Shown: positions 8,615 to 17,762 of the stretch, piece by piece
How positions within the stretch are numbered: position 1 is the first letter of the stretch
Layout of the letters: each line of letters opens with the position of its first letter
Assembly: GCF_002920915.1 (NCBI RefSeq)
Contig: NZ_PQVF01000006.1
Coordinates: 124,001-188,000 of the forward strand
Length of the DNA: 64,000 nucleotides
Reading direction: 5' to 3'
Source of the DNA: Solitalea longa
GTDB taxonomy: Bacteria > Bacteroidota > Bacteroidia > Sphingobacteriales > Sphingobacteriaceae
The notes under the pieces: model-generated
The model's database searches: none
The model's input: the letters and a program-made list of their open reading frames with translations, nothing else
Told to the model about the DNA's origin: nothing
Translations under genes and position numbers: made by a program

Positions 8615-9064
8615 ATGAAAAAACTTACATTAAGCATCTGTGCGTTATTAGGCACGTTTTTGTTATTAACACTATCCACTTCAGGCGCCCTAGCCCAAAG
8701 CAAACAAGCAAAGAAAAAGCAAACAATTGAAACAAAGGCAAGTAATGTCAAATCGGATGCTACAGAAGCATTAAAAAGGCCGGAAAACGATAAAAATAAT
8801 AAAGAAGGTAAGGGTCGTGGGGATGTTTATGGAGATGATTACAGTGATATCGTTGTTGATAATTACACTAATTACAATATCGACATCTATGTAGATGGAA
8901 AATATAGAGGAACTTTAGGGCCATGGGAGAAAAAAGTGACCTGGGCAGTACCTGGTAAAACCCGTATGTATGCAAAAGCTGAATTCAGTGATGGGTCTTA
9001 CTCGACCTGGGGACCAAATGTTGCAGAAACAGGTTATGAATACAAGTGGAATTTGAGATACTAA
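8615..9064 (+). CDS. Small exported protein of unknown function
   Basis: The 149-aa product has a signal peptide (MKKLTLSICALLGTFLLLTLSTSGALAQ), then a Lys/Glu-rich low-complexity linker (about residues 30-72). A compact beta-rich domain of about 70 residues follows, with IDIYVDGKYRGTLGPWEKKVTWAVPGK and an aromatic end (YEYKWNLRY). The domain recalls small PEGA-like beta modules, but I do not claim membership. It is the only plus-strand gene between the two caspase groups, has its own terminator at 9093-9124, and shares its intergenic region with the caspase operon. Co-regulation with that operon is possible. Confidence 0.7.
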   Translation: MKKLTLSICALLGTFLLLTLSTSGALAQSKQAKKKQTIETKASNVKSDATEALKRPENDKNNKEGKGRGDVYGDDYSDIVVDNYTNYNIDIYVDGKYRGTLGPWEKKVTWAVPGKTRMYAKAEFSDGSYSTWGPNVAETGYEYKWNLRY

Positions 9065-9092
9065 TTTTTAGTGATTTAATCGCTACAATTTT

Positions 9093-9124
9093 AAAAGAGA
9101 TTGCCTCGAAAGGCAATCTCTTTT
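9093..9124 (+). terminator. Strong terminator hairpin between convergent genes
   Basis: AAAAGAGATTGCCT at 9093-9106 pairs with AGGCAATCTCTTTT at 9111-9124 around a 4-base loop, and more T follows (CTTTTT). It sits between the exported-protein gene and the convergent WD40-caspase gene, so it can act in both directions. Confidence 0.85.
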
Positions 9125-9177
9125 CTTTTTGCAGTATTCTAGCAGCTTAACATACCCTATCTAAGCCATACTTGTTT

Positions 9178-12100
9178 TTACCAGACCTCCCAATCAACTG
9201 CAATGACCTCGTTCCTGCTGGTTGGCTTTTGTAATCCATTGGTTAACTCTTCCACTCTTGCACCAACAATACGTTTCAATTCACTAACTTTTAACTGTGG
9301 GTATTTATTCATGGCTTCGATTAGACTGTAGGTAAATACTCCGTTTTTCAGATCACCACGCTCTAGAGCAAATTGGGTACCTGCCGCTGCTGAAATAACC
9401 GTAGCTCCAGTGCTCTTACCTACATTTACAAAAAGCTCCTGCATTAACTCAAAGCTGTTTTTAATACCTACACGTTTTTTGGAACTGTCAGTAAACAAAA
9501 TAGATCCCTTGGTTCCGATACTATTGTCCGCTACCATTTTTTGCATCTGAGTAAGTTCCTCTTTATCTACTTCACCACTATGACAGGCATCAATCAGCAT
9601 TAGTTTTTTTCGGGCAGGTATACTGTCCAGCAGGCTTTCCAGTTCATCATAAGGGAGGCCTTTTTGTTCGGGATTCTCAAAATTAACATTGTAGGTGGAA
9701 AGGTAATAGTCATAGTCCTTGCTCAACAATCCGTGCCCGGAATAAGCAATAATTACTTTGTCGTTCACTGTAGTTTGTTGCAGCTTTTGTTTTAGTGCTT
9801 TAACATTGCTAACGGTTACATTGCTATTGAACAGTGTATCAATCGTAATCGCTTCACCATATTTTTGCTTGAGTTTCACCGACAGATCGCGAATATCTTT
9901 GGCGCTATATCGAAGATTGTATTTGCTGTCGGCAAATTGATCAATGCCGATGCCGATAAAGCGTGTGATTTCTTTTTCCTTGACGGCAGGGCTATAGTTT
10001 ACAAACAATGGCATGCGATAACTTTCAATACCGTTTATATTGGTAATGGATGTTTCAATTCTGTTTTCGCCTTGTGATAATGTAATAGTGATCGTTGTGT
10101 CGATATTGTTGCTTTTGCTTTTTTTAATATTAAAGCCTCTCAAACCAAACACCGGCACTTCATTCACCCACACATTAAAGCGATCCAATAAACAAGTGCT
10201 GTCTGCTCCTTTGAAGCGAAGTTTAAGTTTTTCATTCTTCTGTTCGTACTCAATATTATCCCTGCTTACAAAATCTGCCTCGGGCACGCTATAACCATCA
10301 CGAAAGGCCGTTGTATCGATTCTCAATTTCTTAATTCTTTTTTCGTAAGCTTTCCGATACGACTTTATTAAGACTGTATCTGTATTACCAATAGCTTCGA
10401 GTACTTTATCGGGGCGGTTGTATTTTACATCGAGCTGTTCAAAGCTAATAATCCTTGAATCACTGGTTACATAATGCAATTGCCTGGAGGCATTCCGAGA
10501 CCCCTTGTAATAACCTGAAGGGATAGTAGTGATATATTCATTGAATTTGAAAGGAACGGTTTGCGAAACAGGGTAAAGATTTTGCCGATCATATTTCCAA
10601 TACTTAATGGTCCCATCTTCTGAAGATGTTATAAGCCTGGAACTGTCAATAAAACAAGGTACTACTCCCGAAGCATGTGCCTTGGCCGTAAATAATAAAC
10701 GGCCTGATTCAAGGTCCCACATCAAAAGCCCTCCACGCCCCGATCCTGCAGCGAGCAGTGTCCCGCTTTTATCAATTGAAAAACGATGATAACCCCAGCG
10801 GTTGTCAATTGCAAATGTCCTGTAGAGTTTTCCCGTATTGTAATCATATAATTCCACAGAAATATCTGTCAACACCTCAATGTATTTTCCGTTTTGTGAT
10901 TGCCTTGCATCAAATTCCCAACCAGCAGATTTTATTTTACGGAGAGGCCGCAAGGTTATATCACAAATTACAGTCGTGCTGTCAGATTGGTTACAGTAAA
11001 AAATAAATTTACCATCGTTGCTGAAGCGGCCGGAAACGATCCGTTCATTGCTTTTAATCGAGTTTATCGTTTTGTTGCTCATTAGGTCAAATACTTCAAT
11101 AACAGTATTTGCTTTATCGTTACGGGTTATTATTAAATCACTGGAAACAATAACGGCCCGTTGCAATTGATCGTTAACATCCGCGGTTAAAATGGGGTAA
11201 TTTCGGACAATCTTTTTCATCTCCTTTCTTGTGGCGGGATCCCATAATTTAAGAGTAGAATCAATGGATGTAGACAGAATCAAATGGCTGTGGGAAGAGT
11301 AGGACAAGTCGCTCAGATAGTCAGGATGTGCATCATAGCTTGCTGTCACTTCTGCTTTGCCGATATCCATGAACTTTATATACCCATTGCCGTCCCCCAA
11401 AAAAATAAGTTCCTTGCTGAAAGCAGTCGCATCAATACCTTCAGTTTCCCCCCTAAATAACTGGGAAAGCATACTGGTGTCACCCTGAATCTTATATTCC
11501 CGTATAACGTTGTCTTGAAGGACGAAATAAAACTTTTTTAATTGATTATTTACTATAATGGGTGCTTCCACATTTTTGAGATTCCTGCTTTCAGCGAAAT
11601 AGTCAATTTGTTGTACAACATTGCCTTCTTTTGTATCAAAGTATACTGCCCAGTAATCATCGCTCATAACAAAATGTCGCCCTGAATCGACAAAACTTAC
11701 ATTGTCGAACCCATATTTAAACTTATTAAACGAATAAATCAATCCATCGTTTATGTTAAAAAGATGCAGGGAACTATCTTCCATTCCGACGAGCAGGTTC
11801 CCGTCAAACTTCGAAAAACTGAATTTAGAAGGTTTACTGCCAATACTGTCGATCATGCATGTAGTTCTTATTTTCAGGCTGTCGTAATCTAGCTGGCGGA
11901 TATAAGCATGCTGCCCATCAAACTGGGTTACATATAAACAGTCTCGGAATTCCGAAAAATAACCCGGTACCTGCACAGGAAAATTCAGTTGCCGGATCAA
12001 GTGCAATGTTGAATCAAGAACGTAATAAGATGATTGGCCCCGGCTTTTTTTCTCCACCAATATATTGCGGTCATGATTGATGTAGCTTGCAGAAGCAATG

Positions 12101-12564
12101 GTGTCTTTTGAAAAATAAGTATGTAGGAGTTGCCCCTTTTCCGGGTTCCAGATTTGCAGGCTGGTATCTTTGTTGGTCAGCAGGAAATCTCCGTTGGCAG
12201 AATAGGATACTCCGTTAAAAACTTGCTTCATTGCAAGGTCAAAATTTCCGGTACAAACGTTGAAAATAAAACTTGAATCTCTTCCGGAAATAAACAAATG
12301 CTTTCCGGAAGGGCTGAGCTTTACAAATAAAGATCCGTCAACAATATTAATGTCATGCAGCAGTTTACCTGTTCGTGTATCCCAAATCTTTGTGTGAATG
12401 TCGTTGAATGATTCGGAGACGAGGTATTTCCCATCCTCACTCACAAGTATATCTGTAATACCCTGTGGGTGTCCGATTGGCAGCATCAGTTTCGGTTGCT
12501 GCGCAAGAGATGACATTGACAATATTGATAAAATAAAAATTAAACACGTTTTTACGAAATACAT
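9178..12564 (-). CDS. Exported WD40-caspase fusion protein, copy 1
   Basis: The 1128-aa protein starts with a signal peptide (MYFVKTCLIFILSILSMSSLAQ). Residues 30-690 form a degenerate WD40-type propeller region with recurring blade ends such as KIWDTRTGKLL, QIWNPEKGQLL, KLWDPATRKEM and LMWDLESGRLL. A linker of about 150 residues (from 702) leads to a peptidase C14 domain from 855. The dyad is H944 (AYSGHG) and C994 (IDACHSG), so it should be active. From residue 702 to the end it is closely similar to the neighbouring 1291-aa protein, while the propellers differ widely. It lies 50 bases downstream of that gene and is probably cotranscribed. The WD40 part presumably binds a ligand or partner outside the cytoplasm. 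Confidence 0.9.
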   Translation of the reverse strand: MYFVKTCLIFILSILSMSSLAQQPKLMLPIGHPQGITDILVSEDGKYLVSESFNDIHTKIWDTRTGKLLHDINIVDGSLFVKLSPSGKHLFISGRDSSFIFNVCTGNFDLAMKQVFNGVSYSANGDFLLTNKDTSLQIWNPEKGQLLHTYFSKDTIASASYINHDRNILVEKKSRGQSSYYVLDSTLHLIRQLNFPVQVPGYFSEFRDCLYVTQFDGQHAYIRQLDYDSLKIRTTCMIDSIGSKPSKFSFSKFDGNLLVGMEDSSLHLFNINDGLIYSFNKFKYGFDNVSFVDSGRHFVMSDDYWAVYFDTKEGNVVQQIDYFAESRNLKNVEAPIIVNNQLKKFYFVLQDNVIREYKIQGDTSMLSQLFRGETEGIDATAFSKELIFLGDGNGYIKFMDIGKAEVTASYDAHPDYLSDLSYSSHSHLILSTSIDSTLKLWDPATRKEMKKIVRNYPILTADVNDQLQRAVIVSSDLIITRNDKANTVIEVFDLMSNKTINSIKSNERIVSGRFSNDGKFIFYCNQSDSTTVICDITLRPLRKIKSAGWEFDARQSQNGKYIEVLTDISVELYDYNTGKLYRTFAIDNRWGYHRFSIDKSGTLLAAGSGRGGLLMWDLESGRLLFTAKAHASGVVPCFIDSSRLITSSEDGTIKYWKYDRQNLYPVSQTVPFKFNEYITTIPSGYYKGSRNASRQLHYVTSDSRIISFEQLDVKYNRPDKVLEAIGNTDTVLIKSYRKAYEKRIKKLRIDTTAFRDGYSVPEADFVSRDNIEYEQKNEKLKLRFKGADSTCLLDRFNVWVNEVPVFGLRGFNIKKSKSNNIDTTITITLSQGENRIETSITNINGIESYRMPLFVNYSPAVKEKEITRFIGIGIDQFADSKYNLRYSAKDIRDLSVKLKQKYGEAITIDTLFNSNVTVSNVKALKQKLQQTTVNDKVIIAYSGHGLLSKDYDYYLSTYNVNFENPEQKGLPYDELESLLDSIPARKKLMLIDACHSGEVDKEELTQMQKMVADNSIGTKGSILFTDSSKKRVGIKNSFELMQELFVNVGKSTGATVISAAAGTQFALERGDLKNGVFTYSLIEAMNKYPQLKVSELKRIVGARVEELTNGLQKPTSRNEVIAVDWEVW

Positions 12565-12614
12565 ACAGCGAATTTCTAAAAGCTACCTATAAATTATTCG
12601 TGCGGGGAAAACCT

Positions 12615-15600
12615 TTACCACACATTCCAATCCACCGCGATCGTTTCATTTCTTGATGTTGGCTTTTGCAAACCCTTTGTCAACTCTTCCACGCGTTTAC
12701 CAACAATCGTTTTCAGCTCGCCTATTTTCATGGAGGGATGTGTTTTCATTGCTTCCAGAATGGAATAAGTGAACACCCCATTCTTCAGGTCATTTCTTTC
12801 CAATGCAAACTGGGTTCCAGCTGCAGCCGAAATAATAGTGGCACCGGTGCTTTTGCCTACATTCACAAAGAGACTTTGCATCAGCTCAAAACTGTTTTTC
12901 AATCCGAGTTGGCCTTCTTTTTTATAGGCTATCGGCTTCATGCCTTTGATCAATGTATCTGAAGTACCATTGAGCCTGACCAGGTCATCCTTGTCTACTT
13001 CGCCGCTGTGGCAGGCATCGATCAACATCAGCTTTTTTCGCGCAGGAATGCCATCGAGCAAGTTTTCCAGTTCATCATAAGGCAGGCCGTTTTGTTCTGG
13101 ATTCTCAAAATTGACATTGTAGGTGGAAAGGTAATAGTCGTAGTCCTTGCTCAGCATGCCGTGACCCGAATAAGCAATAATTACTTTGTCGTTCACTGTA
13201 GTTTGTTGAAGCTTTTGTTTCAGTGCTTTTACATTGCTGACGGTTACATTGTTGTTGAACAGTGTATCAATCGTAATTGCTTCACCATATTTTTCCTTGA
13301 GTTTCACCGACAGATCGCGAATGTCTTTGGCGCTATATCGAAGATTGTATTTGCTGTCGGCAAATTGATCAATGCCGATGCCGATAAAGCGTGTGGTTTC
13401 TTTTTCCTTGACGGCAGGGCTGTAGTTTACAAACAATGGCATGCGGTAGCTTTCCGTTCCGTTCACATTGGTGATGGAAGTCTCAATTCTGTTTTCTCCC
13501 TGCGATAGTTTTATTGTAATAGTCGTATCAAGACTGTTGGCGTTTCTTTTGCGGATGCTGATGCCTCTTTGTCCGAAGATAGGCGTTTCGTTGACCCAGA
13601 TATTGAAGCGATCCAGTTTGTAAGTGCTGTCCCTTCCTCTTATTTGGAGCGAGAGTTTCCCGGACATCTGTTCGAATTCAATGCCGTCACGATTGGTAAA
13701 GTCGGCTTCGGGCACACTGTAGCCGGAACGGAATGCGGTTGTATCAATACTCAGTTTCTTTATTCTTTTTTCATAAGCTTTACGATATGATCTTATCAAT
13801 GCAGTATCGGTACTGCCGATGGCTTCCAAAACTTTATCCGGGCGGTTGTATTTAACATCTAGTTGTTCGAAAGTAATGACTTTTAATTCTTTTGTGACGT
13901 AGTGAAGTAGCTTTGCTGCATCAGGCGAACATTGATAATACCCACCCTGTATCTGGTTAAAAAAACCAGTTTCTCCTACCTGAAAAAAAGTATTGATTAG
14001 TTTGCCATTAACACTATTCCACACCTTAATTGTATTGTCTGATGCAGTGGTAAGGATACTGTTTTTATTTGAACCAAATTTTACACAAGGTATATATGAG
14101 TTTTCATGAGCCCTTATACTTTTGATCTGGATACCACTTTCAGTATCCCAAATTGTAACATTCCCTTTAATATCCGCAATAGCGACCTGTTTTAAATCGG
14201 GGCTGTAATCAAAGTCAGTAGTATTTTCTTCTGCACTCATTGAATGAATCAAATTTCCTGTATTAATTTCCCACAATCTAACAGACCTATCTCCGCCACG
14301 GCTTATCAATATTCTACTGTCAGAACTGAATTTAACTTGCAATGTCCTACGTTCATGACCACTCAGTACGCGAAGTAGCTGCCCATTTTCAGCACTCCAA
14401 ATCTTTATATCATCATCAAACATGGCCGTCGTTACTATATATTTCCAATCCGGAGTTACACTTAAAGACCATAGTTCATTTTTACTTACGATTAAATTAG
14501 CAATCAGCTTTGCACGTTCGATATCCCATAATTTTACTACGTTGTCATTATATGAACCAGTAAGCAATTTCTTATTGTCAGGGCTAATCATAAAATCTCT
14601 AATTGTACCCTTATGCCCTGTTATGTTCATAATAATCCTTCCCGATCCTATCTCCAAAATCTTGGCTGAATGATCGCTACTTGTTGAAATCATCCAATTG
14701 TTGTTTTCGACAAGTTTAATGTTGTTAATGGGTTTTTCGTGCAGTTTTTTTGCTAATATCAACCTGCCAGATTCAGTTTCCCTAATCATAGCCATATTAT
14801 CGTTATCAACTGATATTATATACTTATTATCCGCTGTCATAAGGAGGTCATTAATAGTTTCCTTATTGACGGACTTAAACTCTTTTATCAAAGTCCCGTT
14901 ATTGATATTCCACAGGCGGATAGTATTGTCGATATCACTGGTAACCAGCTTTTGCTCATCTGCGGAAAACGCCCACCTTATGATATAGGATGAAAGTTTT
15001 TTGTCAAGTACAGACCTAAGTATGCCAGATTTAATATCCCAAATTTCAATGGAATGATCCGACTTCTGTTTAAATGCACTGTTGAAGGACGTGCTATAAT
15101 GTAGAGCTTTTATATTGTTCTGATTATACAATTCCTTAGCGACTAAAACTCCTCTTAGTGGATCCCAAATTCTTGTTTCGAGGATATTAGCTGTTTTCGT
15201 AACGATTTTATTGGCAACCGTAACAACTTCAATTTTTCGAACAGGAATTGTAAATCCTTTCAAAGTAGCCACTAAAGCTTTCTTTTCGATATCCCATATC
15301 TGTGCAGTATTGTCGGATGAAGAAAGGACAATCTTTTTATGATCCGGACTATATTCAATATCAGTAAAGCCATTGCGTGAACCTTGCACAGAAAAAATAA
15401 GAGTTCCAGTTTGTGCGTCCCAGATGTTGGCCATCCCATACCAATCTGTCGTAATCAATTTAGTATCATCAAAGTTAAATATGGCATCACTAATTGCGCC
15501 ATAATGTCCTTTTAAGGCTCTTATCAATTCGCCACTTTCCGATTTCCAAATTTTTACGGTTCCATTTTCGGATCCGGTTACAATCATCTTTGCATTATTG

Positions 15601-16490
15601 GAAAAAATCACAACACGTGCTGTTTCATTTTGTTTTGTGAGGTCATTAATCAGTTTACCGGTTTGGACGTCCCATAATTTTAATTGACAATCATATTCAT
15701 TACTTCTTGTTATTAGCCGTTGGCCAAAGGGGGCAAAAATTCCCTTCCTTATCTGATCAGGCATAGTAAATGTATGTAACAACTTCCCGCTGTTTCCATC
15801 CCAGATTTTTGCAGTTTTGTCATTTGAAGCAGTTACAACTTTTGAATTATCGTTGCTAAATTCCGCATCATTTATCATTTCACTGTGATCTGCAAGCTCT
15901 GATAGAACTGCTCCGGTTTCAGCATCCCATACTATTGCTTTATCCGCTCCAGCCGTTACTATTTTCCTTCCATCAGAACTGAATCTGGCTGAAAATAAAA
16001 TACTTTGATGGCCGGTAAATTTCTTAATCAGATCGCCAGTTGCTGCATCCCAAGTACAGGCTGTTTTGTCCATGGAGGCAGTAACAATTAAATTCCCATT
16101 AGGACTAAATTCGGCATACTCAATAGGGGCGGTGTGTGTCAATTCTTTTATGACCTCCCCTGTTTGTGCATTCCATAAAGTGATAAAATTGCTTCCCCCT
16201 GCAACTTCAGATCGACCGAGGATCCTGTTACCTGGTTTATTGTAAACAACTGACTCAACGTGTTTACTTCTGCTTTTGAGCTCTGTAATACACATTCCTG
16301 TTTCTATATCCCATATAACTATTTTATCTTCTGATATTGTAGTGGCCTTTTTACCATCTGGACTTATTTTCGATTTCAGAACAGCGCTGGTATGTCCTAT
16401 TGGTAGTACCAATTTGGGATCCTGCGCCCAGGCTTGAAAACAGAAAAATGAAATGATTAAAATGACAACAACGGTTTTTTTTGTGCACAT
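12615..16490 (-). CDS. Exported WD40-caspase fusion protein, copy 2 (19 WD-type motifs)
   Basis: The 1291-aa protein has a signal peptide (ending FCFQAWAQ) and then about 830 residues of WD40 repeats. I count 19 blade-end motifs of the type xIWDxxTGxLI; two are degenerate (MIRETESGRLI and KILEIGSGRII). This is enough for two or three propellers. A shared linker starts near residue 868 and the caspase domain near 1021. The catalytic dyad is H1110 (AYSGHG) and C1160 (IDACHSG). The C-terminal 424 residues are nearly the same as in the downstream gene, but an insertion-like segment after the active-site Cys differs. As first gene of a two-gene operon it may form a family of sensor variants on one effector. 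Confidence 0.9.
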   Translation of the reverse strand: MCTKKTVVVILIISFFCFQAWAQDPKLVLPIGHTSAVLKSKISPDGKKATTISEDKIVIWDIETGMCITELKSRSKHVESVVYNKPGNRILGRSEVAGGSNFITLWNAQTGEVIKELTHTAPIEYAEFSPNGNLIVTASMDKTACTWDAATGDLIKKFTGHQSILFSARFSSDGRKIVTAGADKAIVWDAETGAVLSELADHSEMINDAEFSNDNSKVVTASNDKTAKIWDGNSGKLLHTFTMPDQIRKGIFAPFGQRLITRSNEYDCQLKLWDVQTGKLINDLTKQNETARVVIFSNNAKMIVTGSENGTVKIWKSESGELIRALKGHYGAISDAIFNFDDTKLITTDWYGMANIWDAQTGTLIFSVQGSRNGFTDIEYSPDHKKIVLSSSDNTAQIWDIEKKALVATLKGFTIPVRKIEVVTVANKIVTKTANILETRIWDPLRGVLVAKELYNQNNIKALHYSTSFNSAFKQKSDHSIEIWDIKSGILRSVLDKKLSSYIIRWAFSADEQKLVTSDIDNTIRLWNINNGTLIKEFKSVNKETINDLLMTADNKYIISVDNDNMAMIRETESGRLILAKKLHEKPINNIKLVENNNWMISTSSDHSAKILEIGSGRIIMNITGHKGTIRDFMISPDNKKLLTGSYNDNVVKLWDIERAKLIANLIVSKNELWSLSVTPDWKYIVTTAMFDDDIKIWSAENGQLLRVLSGHERRTLQVKFSSDSRILISRGGDRSVRLWEINTGNLIHSMSAEENTTDFDYSPDLKQVAIADIKGNVTIWDTESGIQIKSIRAHENSYIPCVKFGSNKNSILTTASDNTIKVWNSVNGKLINTFFQVGETGFFNQIQGGYYQCSPDAAKLLHYVTKELKVITFEQLDVKYNRPDKVLEAIGSTDTALIRSYRKAYEKRIKKLSIDTTAFRSGYSVPEADFTNRDGIEFEQMSGKLSLQIRGRDSTYKLDRFNIWVNETPIFGQRGISIRKRNANSLDTTITIKLSQGENRIETSITNVNGTESYRMPLFVNYSPAVKEKETTRFIGIGIDQFADSKYNLRYSAKDIRDLSVKLKEKYGEAITIDTLFNNNVTVSNVKALKQKLQQTTVNDKVIIAYSGHGMLSKDYDYYLSTYNVNFENPEQNGLPYDELENLLDGIPARKKLMLIDACHSGEVDKDDLVRLNGTSDTLIKGMKPIAYKKEGQLGLKNSFELMQSLFVNVGKSTGATIISAAAGTQFALERNDLKNGVFTYSILEAMKTHPSMKIGELKTIVGKRVEELTKGLQKPTSRNETIAVDWNVW

Positions 16491-16954
16491 ATAGTTTTGC
16501 TGTTAGTTTTTACAACCCTCAGATCTTTCATCATCCAGAGTCATAATTGTTTTATTATCGGCAAGATACTTTAATAAGAGAGTCGATCATTTTTTCATCT
16601 GGAGAAAGAAAGCCCTTGTCTGATGGCACGAAACCCGGTCGTAATAAATAATAATATTAGCAGCACTCGATACATATAAATAATTATATAGTGATATTTT
16701 CACCTATTATATTCAAATAAATTTAAATTATAAATTAAAAGGAAAGTGTTTTAGCCAACTCAGCGTCAGGTGCGCAAAGTAAGCAAAACTTAACTTCCGA
16801 CCTTGCGATGATTAAGTTAATTTACCTTTTCCACTCCCGGTTATCCATTTTGTTTCAGAATGATTTTTAGAGGAGGGCTAACCAACCCGACACAGTCCAT
16901 TTTATAGACCCATAATTAATCGAACTCAGGTTAAAGATTAAAAACATAACATTT
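16491..16954. other. AT-rich intergenic region, no gene seen
   Basis: The 464 bases between the divergent WD40-caspase gene and the 146-aa gene are strongly AT-rich around 16660-16740. I find no coding region, RNA gene or clear TAnnTTTG box. Promoters for both flanking genes must lie here. Confidence 0.5.
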
Positions 16955-17395
16955 ATGCTTGAAATAGAAACACTTTACACCGGCATACAAACCCATCAAG
17001 GAGAAAAAATATATCTCGGTGATAAATTATTGGCCCCTTATATGCACCCTGGCCTTGTGCAATATGATTTTCAGAATAAGCGTTTTGTGGTAACAGGCAC
17101 CGGAAAGGATCATGCTTATTATCGTTTTTACGAATTGACTGCTATAGTTGAAGCCTATCCTAAATTACGGGTTGTGCATAACCAGATTATTTATAAGCAT
17201 GCTTTTGTTGGCGATAATATTAAAGTTTCGGTAGATAATGTTAAAAATAGTGCCTTATTTTTAGGTGAATTGGCAACTGTATCAGAAGTACGGGAATGGG
17301 ATATAACCGCGGCATCGGTAACCGATCCTGAACGAACAGCTGTGCTGCAGTTCGGTCAGTTTTTAGAAAGCTGGCGGTTAAGAGAGGATGAATAA
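16955..17395 (+). CDS. Small soluble protein of unknown function
   Basis: The 146-aa product has no signal peptide and no family I recognise. It is mixed alpha/beta with aromatic-rich stretches (KDHAYYRFYELTAIVEAYPKL) and an acidic C-terminus (SWRLREDE). It stands alone on the plus strand, divergent from the WD40-caspase pair, inside the tRNA-bracketed island. The reading frame is clean over its whole length and the ATG follows an AT-rich leader, which supports a real gene. No function can be offered. Confidence 0.65.
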   Translation: MLEIETLYTGIQTHQGEKIYLGDKLLAPYMHPGLVQYDFQNKRFVVTGTGKDHAYYRFYELTAIVEAYPKLRVVHNQIIYKHAFVGDNIKVSVDNVKNSALFLGELATVSEVREWDITAASVTDPERTAVLQFGQFLESWRLREDE

Positions 17396-17762
17396 GCGTG
17401 AAACAGGAGCCAAAAGCTTACTGGTATGAGAAAGTATTTAGGACCATTGTGCCATAGCCCTCGTTATTCTACATCCATCCATTAAGGTTTGTACCTAGTC
17501 TTCGCGTGCTTTTTAGTTGGTAAGAAGATGGAATAAAAGCATTAAGAGCCGCTAAGCACTTTTTCAACCGTTATCTTAAAGTGCAAAATTTGGCTAGAAC
17601 AATTGAGGCACTTTTTCATAATAAGGTCTTACCCCTTAAAATTCATTGTCCACATAATAGTTGGGATAAAAACTTTTTCAAAAAAACACTTTATAAGAGG
17701 ATGAAATAAATTTTGTCCTAAACTTGTTATCCTTTTAAAAACTCGAACTGATGTAAATTACT
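17396..17762. other. Intergenic region, no gene seen
   Basis: These 367 bases separate the convergent 146-aa and hydroxylase genes. I see no coding region and no strong terminator hairpin. Confidence 0.5.

Noticed and set aside
2927-16490. Calling the caspase region an antiviral defence system
   Set aside because: No nuclease, helicase, nucleotide cyclase or other recognised defence partner is present, and the proteases carry signal peptides. The island context alone is not enough.
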